A stretch of 64,000 nt of DNA from positions 257,965 through 321,964 of the forward strand of contig NW_027270036.1 in assembly GCF_030848805.1 (NCBI RefSeq), in the 5' to 3' direction. Both the position numbers and the translations under genes were made by a program. Below the pieces are notes generated by a model. It was not told the origin of the DNA, searched no databases, and was given only the letters and a program-made list of their open reading frames with translations. Positions 10,543 to 19,838 of the stretch are shown piece after piece. This DNA comes from Temnothorax longispinosus. Taxonomy: Eukaryota > Arthropoda > Insecta > Hymenoptera > Formicidae. Each line of letters opens with the position of its first letter. The stretch's first letter is position 1.

Positions 10543-10863
10543 CTACTCTCGTGCGATATCCGCGATCGACGTACGACGATTGTCGTTAGAACGAACCAAG
10601 CGTCGCGGACGTTTCCGTGAAATTTCACGTTTCAAAAACTCGTGTATGGCCCGTATCTCGTACAATCCCTCCGGAATCTTAATTTCCGTGTCAATCCTCG
10701 TCAAAATAAAATTTATTATTCGAAGAATTACGTTTGGAATTGTGTGATAAGTCTTGAAACACGTTAGACCGAGCTCGTAGTCACCGTCGCTCAGATTCAC
10801 AGCGGAAAAATAGTGCTCCGCGAGGATGCTGCTCTTCCCGGTCAGCGTGAACATTATAGACAT
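10543..10863 (-). CDS. Virus-like element protein, unknown role (ELGLTCFKTYHTIPN type)
   Basis: The frame can start at the ATG at 10863 (MSIMFTLTGKSSIL); an in-frame start farther upstream at 10902 is less likely. About 106 residues are open without a stop. Text of the kind NLSDGDYELGLTCFKTYHTI followed by IPEGLYEI recurs in proteins of invertebrate Polinton-like elements as far as I recall, where a role in the virion has been supposed but not shown. The C-terminus is strongly basic (REISRKRPRRLVRS). The frame is intact, but its neighbours are broken, so expression is doubtful. Confidence 0.5.
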   Translation of the reverse strand: MSIMFTLTGKSSILAEHYFSAVNLSDGDYELGLTCFKTYHTIPNVILRIINFILTRIDTEIKIPEGLYEIRAIHEFLKREISRKRPRRLVRSNDNRRTSIADIARE

Positions 10864-10924
10864 GTTGGCGGAAGCTGTTCGACGAACACTGGGTCTCCAC
10901 ACGGCGCGTCGTCAGGTTTTAAAT

Positions 10925-11255
10925 TAGCGCCGATCGTCGTCAATCGTCCGAAAAAAAAATTGCAAGCACAATTGTCCACAGATGCTCTGATCGTATCGCT
11001 GATAAGACGTGTGATTGTACTCGGATTTTCGTAACGTTCGGTACGAAATATCGTACCAGTTCTTTTCGGTAGTTGAAGATTGCCGAAACTGTCGAAATAT
11101 ATGACTCAATTTTCCCTCTTGGCGTACGTTACCCAATGAGTACCGGGGCCCGCTGCATCGTCCAAATTCACGATACGCTCTTGTTTCAACGTAACGCCAT
11201 TGACGATCGGTAACGAATCACGCATGAAAACACCTCTGAAGAACGGTACGCGCAT
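10925..11255 (-). pseudogene. Adenovirus-type cysteine (maturation) protease, decayed
   Basis: Starting at the ATG at 11255 the - strand reads a short N-terminal region with RGVFMRDSLP, then a hydrophilic stretch leading to GPGTHWVTYAKR, a stop, YFDSFGN, and after two frame changes QSICGQLCLQFF. THW (His), the YFDSFG acidic block and CGQLC (Cys) are the three catalytic regions of adenain-like/Ulp1-fold proteases, in the right order and spacing. Polintons, adintoviruses and adenoviruses use this enzyme to process virion proteins. Here an in-frame TGA follows KREN, and at least two frameshifts precede the Cys block, so the gene is dead. Confidence 0.75.
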
Positions 11256-11359
11256 TCGCTAGAACTAGTCGACTACTCAATTGTATGTTAGTCGTAACAC
11301 CCGTGGGCATATTTAACGACTTCTTTGATGTTTTTTTTTTTAATCTTCAACGCTATTCC

Positions 11360-11622
11360 TCACCCGCGTTTGTGCGGGCCGAGATACAGTCCTTGTCCAT
11401 ATTTGTACGGAGCAAGATAAAGTCCGTGACCTTCCATGGCGCGATTGTGACATTGCGTCTCTTCCAGCTGACGCAGCGCGGCTTTGCGTTCACCGCCGTT
11501 GTAATTCCGGCCGCTCCGCCGACCAGAGAACCGAGAACTCCCAACAACGGTAGAATCGGCAATACATCGCCTCGTTCGCTGTCGGAAGTATCCGTTTCTT
11601 CGTCGGCCATTTCCTCGTTCAT
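11360..11622 (-). pseudogene. Hydrophobic-segment protein with C-terminal GLYL repeats, virus-like element
   Basis: From the ATG at 11622 comes an acidic head (EETDTSDSERGD), then a strongly hydrophobic Gly/Ala-rich segment (LPLLGVLGSLVGGAAGITTA) of membrane-active character, then a basic stretch. After a frame change the C-terminus reads GHGLYLAPYKYG and GQGLYLGPHKRG before a stop at 11360-11362. Proteins with this layout accompany the protease and ATPase in arthropod Polinton-like elements and have been compared with membrane-lytic minor virion proteins; that role is inference. It overlaps the next gene upstream by a few bases. Confidence 0.5.
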
Positions 11623-11865
11623 GTTTTCTGTGTTTTCAAACCCATTCCAAGCTTCGTCTTAGCCTTTATGGCCGCCCAGACGGCTGTAGCGGCAGCTCTC
11701 TCTCCGATAGTCGAATCTCTCGCGATGACGCGTCCCAGCGCTCTCTCGGCGAGTATCTTGTCCGCCGCGTGTCTCTCGGTGAGGCCTTTGTTACGCGAAT
11801 AGTCTATGTCTTGCTCGCAACACGCCGCGTCCAATGGATTACACCCGGATCACCTTAGCAAGCCA
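11619..11865 (-). pseudogene. Phospholipase-A2-like (parvovirus VP1-type) fragment with altered active site
   Basis: The - strand reads NPLDAACCEQDIDYSR then RHAADKILAERALGRVIA and an Ala/Lys-rich tail ending KLGMGLKT. PLDAAC..HD..YS is the signature of the PLA2-like domain of parvovirus VP1 and of similar proteins of arthropod Polinton-like elements, used to breach endosomal membranes. The calcium-loop GDPG lies just upstream (about 11850-11862) but one base out of frame. The catalytic His of the HD pair is Gln here (EQD), so even a repaired copy would probably lack activity. Confidence 0.6.
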
Positions 11866-11929
11866 ATCGTTCTTGCAAACGAGCACCTGGACCGCAATAC
11901 TGATAGCCGGGAATGTGCAATTCGAACGG

Positions 11930-12150
11930 AAGTGCACCTATCGCGCAATTAAAAACAGACCTCTACCTGTTTTTATTTTTTCGTTGACATTCGCTGCAAT
12001 TCTTAATCCAACGGGGCGGGACCGTCGATGTGCGTTTCCTGCCACGGTTGATGTAATGTTCGTCACAGCAACGATAGGTTGAACCTCCAAATCCGTCTTT
12101 ATATGCTCCGGAAGCTTGTCCCACACGTAGTAGACGTGATCACCGCACAC
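11930..12150 (-). pseudogene. Cys-rich small protein fragment, virus-like element
   Basis: From the ATG at 12150 the - strand reads MCGDHVYYVWDKLPEHIKTD. In a second frame it continues CCDEHYINRGRKR and then NCSECQRKN. The CC...C..C spacing suggests a zinc-binding region, and the text resembles small proteins found beside Polinton-like genes in arthropods. One or more frameshifts lie between the parts. Function unknown. Confidence 0.4.
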
Positions 12151-12270
12151 TTACAATAGAACGGCTTTCGGCACGAATGCAATTGTTCGGCGCTAAAATC
12201 GCGAATGTCCGAAGGTCTCGACAGCAGGACGAACATCTTTGCGACTGAGCGATCGCGGGTGCCGCGCACC

Positions 12271-12305
12271 TATAAATAGACGTTCGAACGAAAGTTCGAT
12301 CAGTC
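12271..12305 (+). promoter_or_regulatory. Core promoter: TATA box plus TCAGT initiator
   Basis: TATAAATA at 12271-12278 is followed by TCAGTC at 12300-12305, placing the initiator A about 31 bases after the TATA start. That is the canonical arthropod spacing. It points at the ATPase fragment on the + strand and lies between it and the - strand genes. Confidence 0.65.
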
Positions 12306-12389
12306 TTACAAAGTGTGAGGAAAAAAAATGAGATTCGTGCGACAACCGTTGGCGATTGCGTGACGAATTGCGACGACAGATCACGGTCG

Positions 12390-12557
12390 ATGGAGGGCAA
12401 CGCGGATAGGCGCAGACACGGTACGATGCTGCCGACTACTATACGCGCGATCATTTGCGGTCCTTCGAATTGCGGTAAAACCAACGTTCTGATAAGTTTG
12501 CTGGAAAGTCCGCACGGTGTACAGTCGCGGACAGAAAGGTTGTCCGAGTTTTCGTGA
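12390..12557 (+). pseudogene. Packaging-type ATPase, truncated after Walker A
   Basis: From the ATG at 12390 the protein reads a short basic head, then a beta strand into IICGPSNCGKTNVLISLL. GPSNCGKT is a Walker A loop (GX4GKT). This text with its position opposite a protease and virion-type genes fits the FtsK/HerA-class ATPases that package DNA in Polintons and related viruses. After SPHGV the similarity stops, the frame runs into a stop at 12555-12557, and no Walker B region follows. An upstream GTG at 12315 would also be in frame. The gene is a 5' fragment. Confidence 0.65.
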
Positions 12558-13140
12558 TAGGTATTGGAACGCACTCTAACCTATGAGCGATGATAGCCCC
12601 TGCTGTCAAACTTGCGCAGCTACGCATTATTAGAGCATACAGATCATGTATATGAGGTGTCAAATAAGAAAGAGTAGCAGCTAGCAAGAAAGGTAAGATA
12701 ATAATTAATACATACATAAAGAAGTAAATAGGTAAAACTAAATTTAATACAAGTGTAAAAGAGAGAAAATTATAGAAATCTACCTAGTATATTCCAACAA
12801 ATATAAAATTATTATAAATTATGCAAATTATTATAAATTGTTATAAATTATTATAAATTTTTATAAATTATTATAAGTATTTTATAAACGTAAGTATTAA
12901 TTAATATGTATTATGTTATCTGTTGCGATCCTTTTTCCCCGGTCTCGCAATCCGATGGAGGGCTATCGTGGATTGGCAGGACGCGCGACTAATTAAGACA
13001 CCAAATAATTGGGCGCCAGGTGCGACTGATCGCACCACCGTACACTATTATATATAACGCGATATCCCCGACGATACTTCCGGGCGTAGTTCGCTTTCAG
13101 GGAATTCGGAGAGAAGGCGTAACGCAATTAACCACACAAA
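12558..13140. other. AT-rich spacer, no gene seen
   Basis: The stretch includes simple TTATAAATTATTATAAAT-type repeats at 12810-12880 and nothing else I can name. It separates the virus-like remnant from the large inverted duplication. Confidence 0.6.
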
Positions 13141-13811
13141 ATCAAGAGACACGGTAGTGTCTCGCGCCAAGTACACGCGGAAGCGAGACCGCACCGTGAC
13201 TCTTTTACGCGACGCGACGGGTGCGAGTATACGAGATGTTGAGATCTCGATAACGAGTGAACGGATCAAGTTCTAATTAGCTTGATCGATAGCTTGGGGT
13301 CCAATTAGGGTGGGGGGGGGGTTTCTCTTATAATATTCCGCTACGTGCCCTACGAGCGGAGATATTGCGACGCAAAGTCCAAATGTCAAAAAAAAATTTT
13401 TTTAAGATACTTTCTACGTCAACCGCTCTCATTCATTATAACATACATTTAACAAACAGAGAACGTCACTTTCACTTTTTCGACACTGGCGGCTAGCAGC
13501 GTTAGTATCGCAGTGCAGTGCAGTGCAGGCAGTGCAGACAGTGCGTTCGTTTAGCGCGCTGTCAGAGTGTCAGTCAGTTCATCAGTTATAACCTATCTCG
13601 AGAGAGACACGGTAGTACGCGCGGAGCGAGACCGACCGTGACTCTTTACGCGACGCGACGATTAATTCAAGGTAATTGTTTTATGTAATTATCCTATAAT
13701 TATCTTATTCTATATATTACTGTTATACTTGTACTATTTTATTTACTGTTTATACTACGTTTACGTGAGTGTTTATACATACAGATTATAACCTATTATA
13801 TTATTTTTTTA

Positions 13812-14409
13812 TATTGACAGCAGGGAGCTCTGATACTGAGATCAAGGAGCCTGTTCACACGAGGCGTTTCTGCCGCGCGATTGCGGCCGCGCGTTAACGT
13901 TTGCACGAGCCGCACGCTGTCGCGAGGTATAAGGTGCGACAACACGCCCATACGCGCGTACGCGAAACGGCAGTAACACCGTAACGTGCCGGCGATATAC
14001 TGAATTGAAAACTGAATTGCTTCGTGCTTTATCCCGAGATTTCGTATCCCTACATCGTGTTACCACCGCTGCCGGAAAAGAAGGTTTCTCCACGCTTGCA
14101 GAAAGTGACGACTGACACGTTCGATCCCGACTTCGTTGATCACAGAAGAGCTGGACTCGAGGTACGTTTCCGATTTGCAATTATACCGTATCGTGCGATG
14201 AATGTTGTACCCAATTATAACCTTAAATGAAGTTGTGCACGTTGCTAGTATTCTGATTATACAATACATTTTTACTTTGTAGAGGTATTACATATTGACA
14301 GCAGAGAGCTAATACCGAGGAGATCAAGGAGCCTGTTCACAGGTATATATTGACGGCAGGGAGCTGATGCCGAGGAAATCAATCCCGTTTACGCGCGAAG
14401 GAATTATCG
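13812..14409 (+). repeat. Exon-like block present three times
   Basis: TTGACAGCAGGGAGCT at 13816, TTGACAGCAGAGAGCT at 14296 and TTGACGGCAGGGAGCT at 14349 each start the same ~48-bp block (TTGACNGCAG|NGAGCT, then GAGATCAAGGAGCCTGTTCAC in the first two). Each looks like a 3' splice site followed by coding-like text. The third ends at a GTAAGT donor. The right arm keeps the same three blocks. Confidence 0.55.
13988..14161 (+). pseudogene. SNX4: SNX4-like PX-domain exon, left arm
   Basis: The exon reads SYPYIVLPPLPEKK, then a damaged stretch, then VTTDTFDPDFVD and RRAGLE, and ends at a splice donor (CTCGAG|GTACGT). PPLPEK and DPDFV(D/E)RRR are strong signatures of the PX domain of sorting nexin 4, an endosomal recycling protein that binds PI3P. 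This copy has small insertions and changes upstream (extra bases after CTGAATTG, PRLQ where the right arm has YAWQ). It is a single exon fragment, and I do not see the rest of the gene. Confidence 0.6.
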
Positions 14410-14742
14410 TAAGTTATTTTATTATCGGTTCAACTTATTTTTATTTTTTTCCAGTTTTAAGAGTTAGAAAAGAGAAAAATGCTCTCTTTTCATTTCATAT
14501 ATACATTTTTTTACATGTCCTCCTTCTCTCTTTTATTCAACTGTTATCTGTTGTACTTCGAAATCACTTATCTCTCTTATTTTCCTTTTTTTTACGTCTC
14601 CCTTTCCTTTGATGTTACTTAAAAAAATTTGTAACTTTTCCATTTTTACTGTTAGTAGAATATGCTTCTCAAATTTGACAATTTATTTCTGAAACATTCC
14701 GTATTATATTATGCACTATATAAATTAAACTATGTATAATAT

Positions 14743-15019
14743 TGTTACACTCGCCGCGCGTTCGTCACAGTCACACTATCACCACGCTCCCGAACGCGCC
14801 GCGCTTCCCCCGTCACCGGGAATAAAGGAACTCTCTATTATTATAAAGAACGGATTTATTGCTCAAATACAACGAGTCACGTCCGTTAGATACGAAGTTC
14901 AGAGCCAAATCTGACAAGCGTAATTATAAACAATCACCGTCGCTAAGACGACCCGCAACTTCTCGCTACGGGGCGACTCACATGAGCGCACGGCACAGGC
15001 GAACAGCACGGGCGTAACA
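14743..15019 (-). repeat. 3' LTR of the gag-only element
   Basis: Begins TGTTACACTCGCC and ends GGGCGTAACA on the + strand, giving TG...CA ends. Next to it, the - strand polypurine tract GGAAGAGGGGGGTAG lies at 15020-15034. It differs from the other LTR by only a few bases and short indels. Confidence 0.9.
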
Positions 15020-15639
15020 CTACCCCCCCTCTTCCAAGATTGTCGCCCCGACAATCCGGGAGAGTAGTCTCTTGCGGTCCAGCTTCTTTACCTTGTGAGC
15101 CCCAGGGCGCCGAATGGTTCACTTGCCCTCCTCGAGCTGCTGCTCCAAGTTACCGGGCCCCATTCCTCTTGGCCCCCGGTAGCCGCACGCCAAGGTCCCG
15201 TCCAAGCCTCTTCGGGTGAGAGCTGGCCAGGCTCCCTCCTCCGATGGAGGCGACCTCGTAAGCTCCGCTTCTTCCGCGCCCGTTCTTTCGCTGCCGGCTT
15301 CCCACGTCGCCACCGAATCTTCGGACAAGGGGGGGGAACTTATGTGGACCCAACGCCCCGCAGGGCTCCCCAAGTCCCTGCCTCAGCATTCGCTCTACGT
15401 CCCACGGAAAAACCACAATTCAAAAAAAAACCGTGGGCGAGGCAGTCTTCTTTAAAAAAAACAGAATTTTCCTGAGAAGTCTTCGGCCGATGTTCTGCCG
15501 CAGTACCTCCTTATCTTCTCACGTACCGCCAACTTCCTCTGGGAAAACAAACATTACGCACAGTAACAGGACATAATATTAAACAGCAAAATTAAAACAA
15601 ACTCATTCTTTATTTAAAGTTAAGCCCACCCCACCAAGC

Positions 15640-16664
15640 TCAACTAAACCGCGCCTCCCTCATTGGGACATTCCGATCGAAAATGCCCAGTTTTACCGCA
15701 TGTCCAACACTCCCCCCGGGCGCCACCGGCATTTTATTAAAATTTTTTTTATTTCTTTTAGAATCATCCCCCTGAAGAGTTTTCAGCGCCTTGGCCCTTT
15801 CAACGGCCACATTCAGGGAAGTTATTCCCTCCATCTGAAGCGCTCGCCGAATGAAATTATCGGAAACGGCCGTAACGAATTGCGCGCAAGCGATTTTGTC
15901 ACGAAGCTCATATGGGCACTCGGGGTACGCCAGGCGCGAAAGTTTATCGATTTCGGAGCCGAGTGCGACCAAATCCTCCCCGAATTTTTGCTTGCGATTC
16001 GTGAATGCGACGTAGCTATTTTGTCGTCCCTCCCCGAAACGCAGCTCAAGCTTTGCTTTGAGCTCAGCGAAATCCAGTCGTTCGACGTCCTCAACCGTCT
16101 CCAAAAGCTCGCTTTCCCCCTCAGGCTCGAAGCCAACGCGATCGTTTTGGTAGCGTCATCCCAATTATTCGCCCGCGCGATTAAATTTAATTGCGAGAAA
16201 TATTCGTGCAATGAGACGGTTCCGTCATACGTGTCGGGTTTCAGCTTGTATCCAAGCTCACTCGCGACCGCGACACTTTCACCCACGCGCACTGACCGTA
16301 CCTCCGCGCCGCTCGCGACCGTGGCTCTCGCGACCGTGGTTCTCTCTCCCGCGTTCGCATTTCGCGTTTCCGCGCCGCTCGCGTCTCGCGCCCTCGAGTC
16401 TCCGGACGCTCTATTAATAGAAGGACTTAGCTCTGTGTTGGAGATAATCCCGCGGAGACGGCAGAGCTCCTCCTCCTGGCGGCGGAACGTCTCCGCATAA
16501 TCGCGCTCCCTACGCGCGTGTTCCTCACGCATCAGGCGGATCTCTCCTATGACGGCCTGGAGAGTCACAACTTCCGCCGACGTCTCCGTAGCGCCCGACT
16601 GCGGAGTCGCTTCCCTCAGCCGCTTCCTTGTGCTGGACATGGCCGTCGTATCGTCGCTCGTCAC
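15640..16664 (-). pseudogene. Gag polyprotein of the LTR element, with small frameshifts
   Basis: The first ATG at 16664 opens a protein with a charged coiled-coil-like head (EEHARRERDYAETFRRQEEE), an Arg/Ala-rich linker, then capsid-type text (KPDTYDGTVSLHEYFSQL, then NWDDATKTIALASSLRGKA). After a frame change near 16110 it continues ETVEDVERLDFAELKAKL and further capsid helices. A second change near 15720, in a run of G, brings in the zinc knuckle CWTCGKTGHFRSEC (CX2CX4HX4C). Gag forms the retroelement particle around its RNA. The indels could be decay or homopolymer errors in the assembly. No pol follows. Confidence 0.85.
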
Positions 16665-16688
16665 TCGTATCGTATCTCTCGCTCGTCG

Positions 16689-16706
16689 ATCCCGGACGAG
16701 CCCCCA
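16689..16706 (-). other. Primer-binding site, tRNA-Pro type
   Basis: On the - strand, TGGGGGCTCGTCCGGGAT starts a few bases after the 5' LTR. It is complementary to the 3' 18 bases of proline tRNA, the primer known from several retroelements. Confidence 0.85.
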
Positions 16707-16709
16707 AAA

Positions 16710-16985
16710 TGTTACACTCGCCGCGCGTTCGTCACAGTCTCACTATCACCACACTCCCGAACGCGCCGCGCTTCCCCGTCACCGGGAATAAAGGAACTCT
16801 CTATTATTATAAAGAACGGATTTATGCTCAGATACAACGAGTCACGTCCGTTAGATACGAAGTTCAGAGCCAAATCTGACAAGCGTAATTATAAACAATC
16901 AACCGTCGCTAAGACGACCCGCAACTTCTCGCTACGGGGCGACTCACATGAGCGCACGGCACAGGCAAACAGCACGGGCGTAACA
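16710..16985 (-). repeat. 5' LTR of the gag-only element
   Basis: Second copy of the 276-bp LTR, TGTTACACTCGCC to GGGCGTAACA as read on the + strand. It carries the same internal text as the first copy, including CCGGGAATAAAGGAACTCTC. Confidence 0.9.
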
Positions 16986-17064
16986 ATATATATAAACTAA
17001 TTATATGTATATTTGTGAATTATAGCAATTAGATAAGGAACTAAAGTTCCGTCATATCTGAAAA

Positions 17065-17269
17065 ATGGCACCACCAAAGGTATTACTCGGACAAAATCGA
17101 CAAAACAGCACTGCAACTTTGAGGAAAGGAATAACGACCAGAAGTCAAAATTCTTTACAGAGCAATGTATTACGACAACCCAATGTTGGTAGAGAAATTC
17201 GCGCCAAGCGAAAAGTGAAAGTTTCGCCGTTTAAAGAAAAAACGCATCTTTTATGCAAACATCACTAAT
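17065..17269 (+). pseudogene. CycB3: Cyclin-B3-like first coding exon, left arm
   Basis: ATG at 17065 opens MAPPKVLLGQNRQNS, then TTRSQNSLQSNVLRQPN, REIRAKRKVKVSPFKEK, and ends near a donor (AAT|GTATGT at 17270). A short basic N-terminal exon with KRK..VSP.KEK and a terminal ..F.(N)ITN block resembles the start of insect cyclin B3, a mitotic cyclin. A small deletion relative to the right arm (CGCATCTTTTATGC) shifts the frame just before the ITN block, so this copy is broken. The identity is tentative. Confidence 0.45.
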
Positions 17270-17610
17270 GTATGTGTACTCTATACACAATTATTATATC
17301 AAAATTTAAATGTATATTTTGATTCAGTGGTAAGATTTAAATGCAATTTTCAGCTCGATTTTTATGTCGATGTCCATTCTTTCCTCATAAAAATCAAACC
17401 ACTATTTTAATTTATCCTAAACACAGGATTGTAATATTTACATTATGTGTGCATGTACCGTCGGTCACGCGGAATGCAAGAGAAAATCCGCCGTTAAATT
17501 GAGCGAACATTCACGAATCCTGATACCCACAAGTAATTTCTTACAATCTTCTTATGATCCTGATTATCTCATAATTTGTATTTTTGTACGTGTATTTTAT
17601 GCTTTGATAG

Positions 17611-18670
17611 AAGGAACGTGAAAAAGAGCAGGAAAAAGAAAGAGCACTAGCAGCGAAGCAGACAGAAAAGAACAAACAGAAGAGACAGATTCAAGCTTTG
17701 TTTTTTAATCTGGACGAAAACGAAGATGAAGCTGAGATGTCTTGTGACGAAGACAATGCCGAAAAATCCCCGCAGTCAGAAAATGTGCAATCTGATGGCC
17801 CTGCGATTAAGAAGATTTAGAAAAATCCAGATGTAGATACATGTTTTTTGCCAGTAGGGAAAGGGACGAGGAGGAAAATAAACTTAGGAAAGAATTGAGA
17901 CAAGAATGGGCTAGAAAGCAGAACGCGTTGAAAAAAGAAGAAATTGAGATCACATTCAGTTATTGGGGTGGATCTGACCATCGTCGGAGTGTTATAATGA
18001 AGAAAGGTGAATGTCTTAGTAGAGAACGTTTAAGTTATTAAAATACTCCAGTGTCACTTTTGGAGTAACATTGGCATGATATATAATGTTCTGCTGCATA
18101 AATTAAATTTTCACACACAGGTAATTTTATCTATTAGGTTCTTCAGAGATGTTTAGAAGTTCTGAGGCGTGAATTCAGCGAGCTTAAAACAGTAATGGCA
18201 GATCAGTTAATGTATGTCAAGGAGAATCTTATATTACCGCACCATTATACGTTTTACTGCAACTATAACTGATTTTATTGTAACTAAGGTAAATATACTA
18301 AATGATAAAACTTATGAAGCAATATCACAATGTTGGCATGTTATTTTAATGTATGTAATATTGCGATTAGGCACGAGGAAAGAGCGGGTCTCTGTTCACA
18401 TTTGACGTTCACGATGATATTCGTATTATGCACGATGCTTCTGTCGAAACCGAGGAATCACATGTCGGAAAAGTTTTACTTAGGTATTTATTATTAAAAG
18501 AATACTTTGTATAATTCTCTTTTATGTTATTTTTTTATTTTTCTCATTAGATCATGGTACGAGAGGAACAAACACATTTTTCCAGCGAGTAGATGAGAAC
18601 CTTTTGATCCAACGAAAGTTACGACAAGTATACAGTGTCGGATAAAAATAGGAAGAAAGCTAAAATCTGA
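17611..18670 (+). pseudogene. FAM50: FAM50/XAP5 family gene fragment, left arm (introns kept)
   Basis: Exon-like blocks with splice sites read KEREKEQEKERALAAKQ, an acidic stretch (NLDENEDEAEMSCDEDNAE), KNPDVDTCFLP, EEENKLRKELRQEWARKQ, EEIEITFSYW and HRRSVIMKKG. Then come VLQRCLEVLRREFSELK, ADQLMYVKENLILPHHYT, FTFDVHDDIRI, SHVGKVL and SWYERNKHIFPASR. This is the order of FAM50 (XAP5), a nuclear protein linked to splicing and gene expression. Lesions: a stop before KNPDVD, a frameshift after FLP, an insertion near DFIVTK, and TGA in place of the Trp codon after PASR. The first two are shared with the right arm. Because introns remain, it was copied as DNA, not retroposed. Confidence 0.8.
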
Positions 18671-19192
18671 TCTTAAATTCAACAAATTGTCCAATTTTGT
18701 TTAAAGGATTCAGATTCAAGGACTAAATATTATAACCAGATAAATAACTTTGTTTCATCGTACAATTGATTCATTATAAAACAGCTGATTATATTGTATA
18801 TATATTATAATCTATTTTATAATGAATATATATTAGCTACATTGTATTTTTAAGGACTGTGATTTTAATTCATTCAGTTATGTAATAATATTTATTTAAT
18901 TCATTTACTCGATTATGTAGCTCTACTAAATAGTTAAGTTTTCGCAAACATTTGGAAGGAAAATAAAAATACACGAATAGTTTAATGACTTGAATATAAT
19001 AATTACAATATGAAAATACAAAACCATTATACTTTAATTCATTCCGATAACAATCAGAAACAGTATTAAAATATTTATCCATGATCAGATCCTCTAACAG
19101 AAATCTATTTATAAATATTAGATGTATCATCTCTTGTCATTTCTTGAAGATAACTGTACAAAAATAAATATATACAATTATATCGATTATAA

Positions 19193-19387
19193 TCACGTAT
19201 TAATATTCATAGGTTTGATACAAGTTGGATCCATGTATGTAATATTTTCGGGAAAATGGTCCATTATAATAAACTTTTTCTTAGTTGATCTGTTCAAGCA
19301 GTCAAGGAATTCGAACCAATAAATAACTAGTCCAGACTCGAATCTGTTCCAGTAGTTTCCAGTTTCGCATCGTTTTATATTCTTCAT
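19193..19387 (-). pseudogene. Unrecognised coding-like block, left arm
   Basis: The - strand reads MKNIKRCETGNYWNRFE, then YWFEFLDCLNR and IIMDHFPENITYMDPTC. The right arm has the same 64-residue block with a few substitutions. Just beyond it (- strand) is a TTTTTGTACAG acceptor and a second open block. It may be a fragment of another host gene, in the opposite direction to the FAM50 fragment. I do not recognise it. Confidence 0.35.
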
Positions 19388-19838
19388 GTGTTTTTAATAC
19401 ATAAATTATTACTTATTTGAAAATTAATAATTAGTGGATAAGGAATAATCACATTGTCAGGTAAATTTTTTATTTTAAAAATAATAATTGGTTTAATATA
19501 AATAATTTAATTATTGCAGAAAAACATGATTTAAAAAAAACATGTTAATGTTATATATATGTATATATACGATATATATGTGTATTTATATCCACTTAAC
19601 ATAGAGAATTGCAAGAAAACCATTAAATATAATAAATACGTATTTAATCAATACATATTTAATAAATTTCAAAAATAGGAGACAATAGTTCTATATTATA
19701 ACTATTATTACATTTAATGTTATAGCGATTCTCTATATAATACGAATATAAATACACATATATGTATATTTTGTAAAAAATAAGAGGTTTTATATATATA
19801 TAGAGATATATATATATATATATATATATAATCATTTT

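Larger units (their letters stand above)
10014..12557. mobile_element. Remnant of a Polinton/adintovirus-like element (several decayed virion-type genes)
   Basis: Six decayed genes on the - strand face one truncated gene on the + strand across a shared promoter region. Recognised parts are a Walker A packaging-ATPase fragment, an adenovirus-type cysteine protease and a phospholipase-A2-like fragment. With them are a protein with a hydrophobic stretch followed by GLYL repeats, a Cys-rich protein and a jelly-roll-candidate protein of unknown role. ATPase plus adenain-like protease is the hallmark pair of Polintons, adintoviruses and relatives. The major and penton capsid proteins, DNA polymerase B and integrase are not in the window, and no terminal repeats are seen. 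Most genes carry stops or frameshifts, so this is an old remnant. Confidence 0.65.
14743..16985 (-). mobile_element. Non-autonomous LTR retrotransposon (gag only), 2243 bp
   Basis: Two near-identical LTRs of 276-277 bp flank an internal region read on the - strand. A primer-binding site and a polypurine tract are in the expected places. ATAT flanks both ends. The opposite arm of the large duplication has the empty site (GTATAATATATATAAAC near 28105-28121). No protease, reverse transcriptase or integrase is present, so it must have moved with enzymes from another element. Confidence 0.9.
13141..19838 (+). repeat. Left arm of a giant imperfect inverted duplication
   Basis: The outer end ATCAAGAGACACGGT (13141) is the exact complement of ACCGTGTCTCTTGAT (30751-30765). 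From there inward the arm matches the complement of 30765-22985 block by block, including gene fragments and introns. The matching text is broken by insertions private to one arm. The left arm alone has the LTR element at 14743-16985. A subterminal block at 13608-13665 repeats the terminal motif (GACGCGACG preceded by ACCGTGACTCTTT). The whole structure spans 17.6 kb including the gap. Confidence 0.9.

Noticed and set aside
12140..12574. 144-residue - strand frame across the viral promoter and ATPase region
   Set aside because: It is the shadow of the ATPase fragment; its text has no resemblance to a family, whereas the + strand has a Walker A loop.
15095..15475. 126-residue + strand open frame and two - strand ones inside the LTR element
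   Set aside because: GC-rich untranslated part between gag and the PPT; no domain and no splice context.
15700..16500. 266-residue + strand frame
   Set aside because: Antisense shadow of gag; the - strand carries capsid text and the zinc knuckle.
17611..18670. FAM50 fragment as a processed pseudogene
   Set aside because: Introns with splice sites are kept, so it was not copied from mRNA.
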